A stretch of DNA of 64,000 nt from Flavobacteriaceae bacterium EG-1 (GTDB lineage Bacteria > Bacteroidota > Bacteroidia > Flavobacteriales > Flavobacteriaceae): contig NZ_WJPK01000001.1 in NCBI RefSeq assembly GCF_009649685.1, positions 1,182,760-1,246,759 of the forward strand, given 5' to 3'. Position numbers and translations under genes: made by a program. The first letter of the stretch is position 1. Each line of letters starts with the position of its first letter. Of this stretch, positions 61,309-64,000 are shown piece after piece. The notes below the pieces were generated by a model that did not search any database, was not told the origin of the DNA, and saw only the letters and a program-made list of their open reading frames with translations.

Positions 61309-61797
61309 TTATCCGAAAAGTGATTGTTGTCCTGTATCGGCCGGTGCGCTCGATTTAGGTTTTGCTTTAGTTCTAGGTTTTGCTTTAACAGTTGCTTTTT
61401 TAATAGGCTCAACCACCACTGGTTCTTCAATTACAGTCTCTTCCAGTTCAAGTCCCCCATGCTGCTGCTTATATCCCCATCTGTTCATTGCCTGTACAAG
61501 AGGCAATAGCGATTGTCCTTTTGCAGTAAGTTCATATTCTACTCTTGGCGGAATTTCGGAATAAACTTTACGTACTAATAATTCATCACGCTCCAATTCT
61601 TTTAATTGCTTACTTAACATTTGACGGTTTATACCCTCAACATTATTAATTAGTATACCAAAACGGTTCAATCCTTTAGAAATTCTATCTATTAAAATCG
61701 GTTTCCATTTACCACCGATAAATTGCATACAATAGGTAATACTACAAGCATCTGAATTTAATGATACTCTTTTCGAGTTATTTTTAGTAATAGCCAT
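61309..61797 (-). CDS. HxlR-family winged-helix regulator with Lys/Pro-rich tail
   Basis: A 162-residue protein from MAITKNN at 61797; the frame opens 8 codons upstream with an atypical segment. Residues about 18-108 are an HxlR/DUF24 winged helix: FIGGKWKPILIDRISKGLNRF, INRQMLSKQLKELERDELL, YELTAKGQSLLPLVQAM. Cys17 and Cys23 could serve redox sensing as in some HxlR members. The last 50 residues (AKPRTKAKPKSSAPADTG) are a charged, low-complexity tail that HxlR regulators usually lack. Divergent from purL, its only nearby partner. Confidence 0.88.
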   Translation of the reverse strand: MAITKNNSKRVSLNSDACSITYCMQFIGGKWKPILIDRISKGLNRFGILINNVEGINRQMLSKQLKELERDELLVRKVYSEIPPRVEYELTAKGQSLLPLVQAMNRWGYKQQHGGLELEETVIEEPVVVEPIKKATVKAKPRTKAKPKSSAPADTGQQSLFG

Positions 61798-61868
61798 ATC
61801 AAATATTTTAGGGGCAAGCAAATTAACATACTTTATTCAAAAATCATACTGTTTTATAAAATTAAATA

Positions 61869-61889
61869 TTAGTCACAAAAACATACTAA
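61869..61889. promoter_or_regulatory. Possible HxlR operator (TTAGT-N11-ACTAA)
   Basis: TTAGT (61869-61873) and ACTAA (61885-61889) are inverted repeats with 11 nt between, in the divergent hxlR/purL region. The arms are short, so this may be coincidence. Confidence 0.25.
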
Positions 61890-62010
61890 AGTTAACACCT
61901 TAATAATCAAATCAATTGATAAAAAAAATTTTATTCAATTAATGCACTTCATTAACAATTACTGTTTACAAGTGTTTTAAAATTACGTCTATAGATATCC
62001 AGTAAAATCT

Positions 62011-62018
62011 TAAATTTG
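62011..62018 (+). promoter_or_regulatory. Minus-7 element TAAATTTG of purL
   Basis: Exact TAnnTTTG match 32 bp upstream of the purL ATG; minus-33 not evident. Confidence 0.5.
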
Positions 62019-62050
62019 TGCTTTCTTAAATCTAACAATTCGCGCTGTTC

Positions 62051-64000
62051 ATGATTCACTTTTTCGGGGATGCAAGTACCAAAGTTTTTGCGGTGGAAAC
62101 TACTCAAGAACTTACAAAAGAAATTACTGATAAATTAATTTGGTTATTTGGCAACCAATCTAAGATAAATGCGGCGTCAATAGACGCCTTTTTTGTTGGT
62201 CCTAGGGCTGCAATGATTACTCCTTGGAGTACCAATGCCACTGAAATAACTCAAAATATGGGGATTTCTGGAGTAAAAAGAATTGAAGAATTTTATAAAG
62301 TTGATTCAGATTTTACAAATTTTGACCCAATGCTTTCTCAAAAATTCGAAAGTCTAAATCAAGAAATATTTAATATAGATGTTACCCCAGATGCCATTAA
62401 AGAAATTACAGATATAGCAGCGTATAATCAACAAGAGGGATTAGCTTTAAGTGATGAAGAGGTAAGCTATTTAAAAGAATTATCGAAGAAAATTGAACGT
62501 CCGTTAACAGATTCTGAAGTATTTGGTTTTAGCCAAGTGAATTCTGAGCATTGCAGGCATAAAATATTCAATGGCACCTTTATCATTGATGGTAAAGAAA
62601 TGTCAAGTTCTTTATTTAAATTAATTAAGAAGACATCACAAGAACATCCTAATGATATTGTATCAGCATATAAAGATAATGTAGCGTTTGTAAAAGGTCC
62701 TAAAGTTGTACAATTTGCGCCAAAAACTGCTGACAAACCTGATTATTATGAAGAAAAAGAATTTAACTCCGTTATTTCACTAAAAGCAGAAACACATAAT
62801 TTTCCAACAACAGTTGAGCCTTTTAATGGAGCTGCTACAGGCTCGGGTGGAGAAATTCGCGATCGCTTAGCAGGTGGAAAAGGCTCTATACCATTAGCAG
62901 GCACTGCTGTTTACATGACAGCATATTCGCGTCTTGAAGGAAATAGAACATGGGAAGAAGCCATGCCGGCACGGCCATGGCTATATCAAACTCCAATGGA
63001 CATTTTAATAAAAGCTTCCAATGGAGCATCTGATTTTGGTAATAAATTTGGTCAACCTTTAATTTCTGGATCTGTACTAACATTTGAACACCAAGAAAAT
63101 TCTACCATAGAAAATGAACCTGGACGAAGATTAGGGTTTGACAAAGTTATTATGCAAGCCGGTGGAATCGGATATGGGAAATCTGAACAAGCATTAAAAG
63201 AAACCCCAAATAAGGGTGATAAAATTGTAATTCTTGGAGGAGACAATTATCGAATTGGTATGGGCGGTGCTGCTGTTTCCAGTGCTGATACAGGTGCATT
63301 TAGCTCGTCAATAGAATTAAATGCGATACAACGGTCTAACCCCGAAATGCAAAAAAGAGCAGCGAATGCTATCCGTGGTATGGTAGAGAACGATGTAAAC
63401 GCTATTGTTTCTATTCATGATCATGGTGCTGGTGGACACCTCAACTGTCTTTCTGAATTAGTAGAAGATACAGGTGGAAAAATTGACCTTGACAAGTTAC
63501 CAATTGGTGATCCGACATTATCAGCGAAAGAAATTATCGGCAACGAATCTCAAGAACGTATGGGACTGGTTATTGGTAAAAACGACATTGATTTATTAGA
63601 ACGAATTGCGGAAAGAGAACGCTCACCCATGTATGATGTTGGTGATGTTACCAACGATGATCGTTTTACTTTTCAATCGAAAACCACAGGTGAAAAACCG
63701 ATGGACGTTCACTTAAGTGATATCTTCGGAAGCTCGCCAAAAACTATTTTAGCAGACTCCACAGTAACAAGAACATACCCAAATGCTAAGTATTCCTTAG
63801 AGTTTTTTCATGACTATTTGGATCAAGTTTTGCAATTAGAGGCAGTTGGTTGTAAAGACTGGCTAACAAATAAAGTTGACCGATGTGTAGGAGGTCGTGT
63901 TGCAAAACAGCAATGTGCAGGCCCATTACAATTACCTTTAAATAATGTTGGTGTAATGGCTTTAGATTTTAAAGGTAAAGAAGGTATTGCTACAAGCATT
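62051..64000 (+). CDS. purL: Phosphoribosylformylglycinamidine synthase (partial, runs off window end)
   Basis: The first 650 codons of the large single-chain FGAM synthase (usually about 1,220-1,300 residues). It converts FGAR, glutamine and ATP to FGAM in purine synthesis. The start is clear: MIHFFGDASTKVFAVET. Motifs include SQVNSEHCRHKIF near 157-169, ETHNFPTTVEPFNGAATGSG near 258-277 (FGAR and ATP site) and SIHDHGAGGHLNCLSE near 455-470. The frame is open to the last base, so the gene is truncated only by the window. The glutaminase domain is beyond the edge. Divergent from hxlR. Confidence 0.96.
   Translation, partial: MIHFFGDASTKVFAVETTQELTKEITDKLIWLFGNQSKINAASIDAFFVGPRAAMITPWSTNATEITQNMGISGVKRIEEFYKVDSDFTNFDPMLSQKFESLNQEIFNIDVTPDAIKEITDIAAYNQQEGLALSDEEVSYLKELSKKIERPLTDSEVFGFSQVNSEHCRHKIFNGTFIIDGKEMSSSLFKLIKKTSQEHPNDIVSAYKDNVAFVKGPKVVQFAPKTADKPDYYEEKEFNSVISLKAETHNFPTTVEPFNGAATGSGGEIRDRLAGGKGSIPLAGTAVYMTAYSRLEGNRTWEEAMPARPWLYQTPMDILIKASNGASDFGNKFGQPLISGSVLTFEHQENSTIENEPGRRLGFDKVIMQAGGIGYGKSEQALKETPNKGDKIVILGGDNYRIGMGGAAVSSADTGAFSSSIELNAIQRSNPEMQKRAANAIRGMVENDVNAIVSIHDHGAGGHLNCLSELVEDTGGKIDLDKLPIGDPTLSAKEIIGNESQERMGLVIGKNDIDLLERIAERERSPMYDVGDVTNDDRFTFQSKTTGEKPMDVHLSDIFGSSPKTILADSTVTRTYPNAKYSLEFFHDYLDQVLQLEAVGCKDWLTNKVDRCVGGRVAKQQCAGPLQLPLNNVGVMALDFKGKEGIATSI

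Noticed and set aside
62051-64000. purL as a truncated pseudogene
   Set aside because: The frame is open to the last base of the window; the missing half is simply outside.

Overview
The window is 64 kb of AT-rich chromosomal DNA that reads as core genome of a flavobacterium (Bacteroidota, Flavobacteriaceae-like; genus not resolvable by eye). The evidence is the TAnnTTTG minus-7 promoter element, in the best cases preceded by TTG at 19-20 bp, the lack of obvious Shine-Dalgarno sequences, many Bacteroidota lipoproteins and DUF families (DUF4252, DUF4199, DUF6263, DUF4838, DUF3307/SatD), a TonB-dependent receptor, and the 52-aa L34 and type B L31 proteins. I saw no insertion sequence, prophage, integrase, CRISPR array, rRNA or tRNA.

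Layout. 1-3.4 kb: SatD/DUF3307 pair (the latter cut by an in-frame TAG), an ICMT-like methyltransferase, rdgB and a DUF4337-like protein. 3.3-7.9 kb: DEAD-box RNA helicase with a structured leader, a CarboxypepD_reg-like protein and a lipoprotein GH13 amylase. 8-12.4 kb: SRPBCC protein, trmH, a zinc-module-less sirtuin, a haem-binding protein and purB. 12.4-15.7 kb: MscS channel and an ECF sigma / anti-sigma / two DUF4252 operon with a recognisable ECF promoter. 15.8-19 kb: tandem S41 protease lipoproteins. 19-25.7 kb: a vitamin B12 uptake locus, with a BtuG-like lipoprotein and BtuB receptor behind a cobalamin riboswitch on the minus strand and btuFCD diverging on the plus strand. 25.8-32 kb: rmuC, a thioesterase, and the oxidative pentose phosphate genes pgl-zwf and gnd. 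32-40.5 kb: DUF4838 protein, serine hydrolase, exported Nif3-like protein, pullulanase, alpha/beta hydrolase, bestrophin and a GIY-YIG-like protein. 40.6-48.4 kb: carB without the usual C-terminal regulatory domain, rpmH (too short for routine ORF lists), DUF6263, cardiolipin synthase and a lytic transglycosylase. 48.4-52 kb: a small GNAT protein whose leader looks like an attenuator, mtaB, a GlmU-family protein and rpmE2. 52-57.3 kb: DUF4199, GT2, phosphohexomutase and an MsbA-like ABC exporter. 57.3-64 kb: a second ECF sigma operon, a BNR lipoprotein, an RsmB-like methyltransferase, an HxlR regulator, and the first 650 codons of purL, which runs off the window.

How the genes work together. 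The clearest system is B12 acquisition: outer-membrane capture and import (BtuG-like plus BtuB, riboswitch-controlled) feed a periplasmic binding protein and inner-membrane importer (BtuFCD, separate promoter, no riboswitch of its own). Both ECF operons carry an AAC-N16-(C/A)GTCT promoter, which fits autoregulation. Amylase, pullulanase, phosphohexomutase and the zwf/pgl/gnd set outline alpha-glucan breakdown and hexose oxidation, although they are scattered and not one polysaccharide utilisation locus. I found no wholly new multi-gene system. The least ordinary items are the TAG-interrupted DUF3307 gene, the GNAT leader, the helicase leader, the Calx-beta/propeller BtuG-like protein and the paired ECF promoters.
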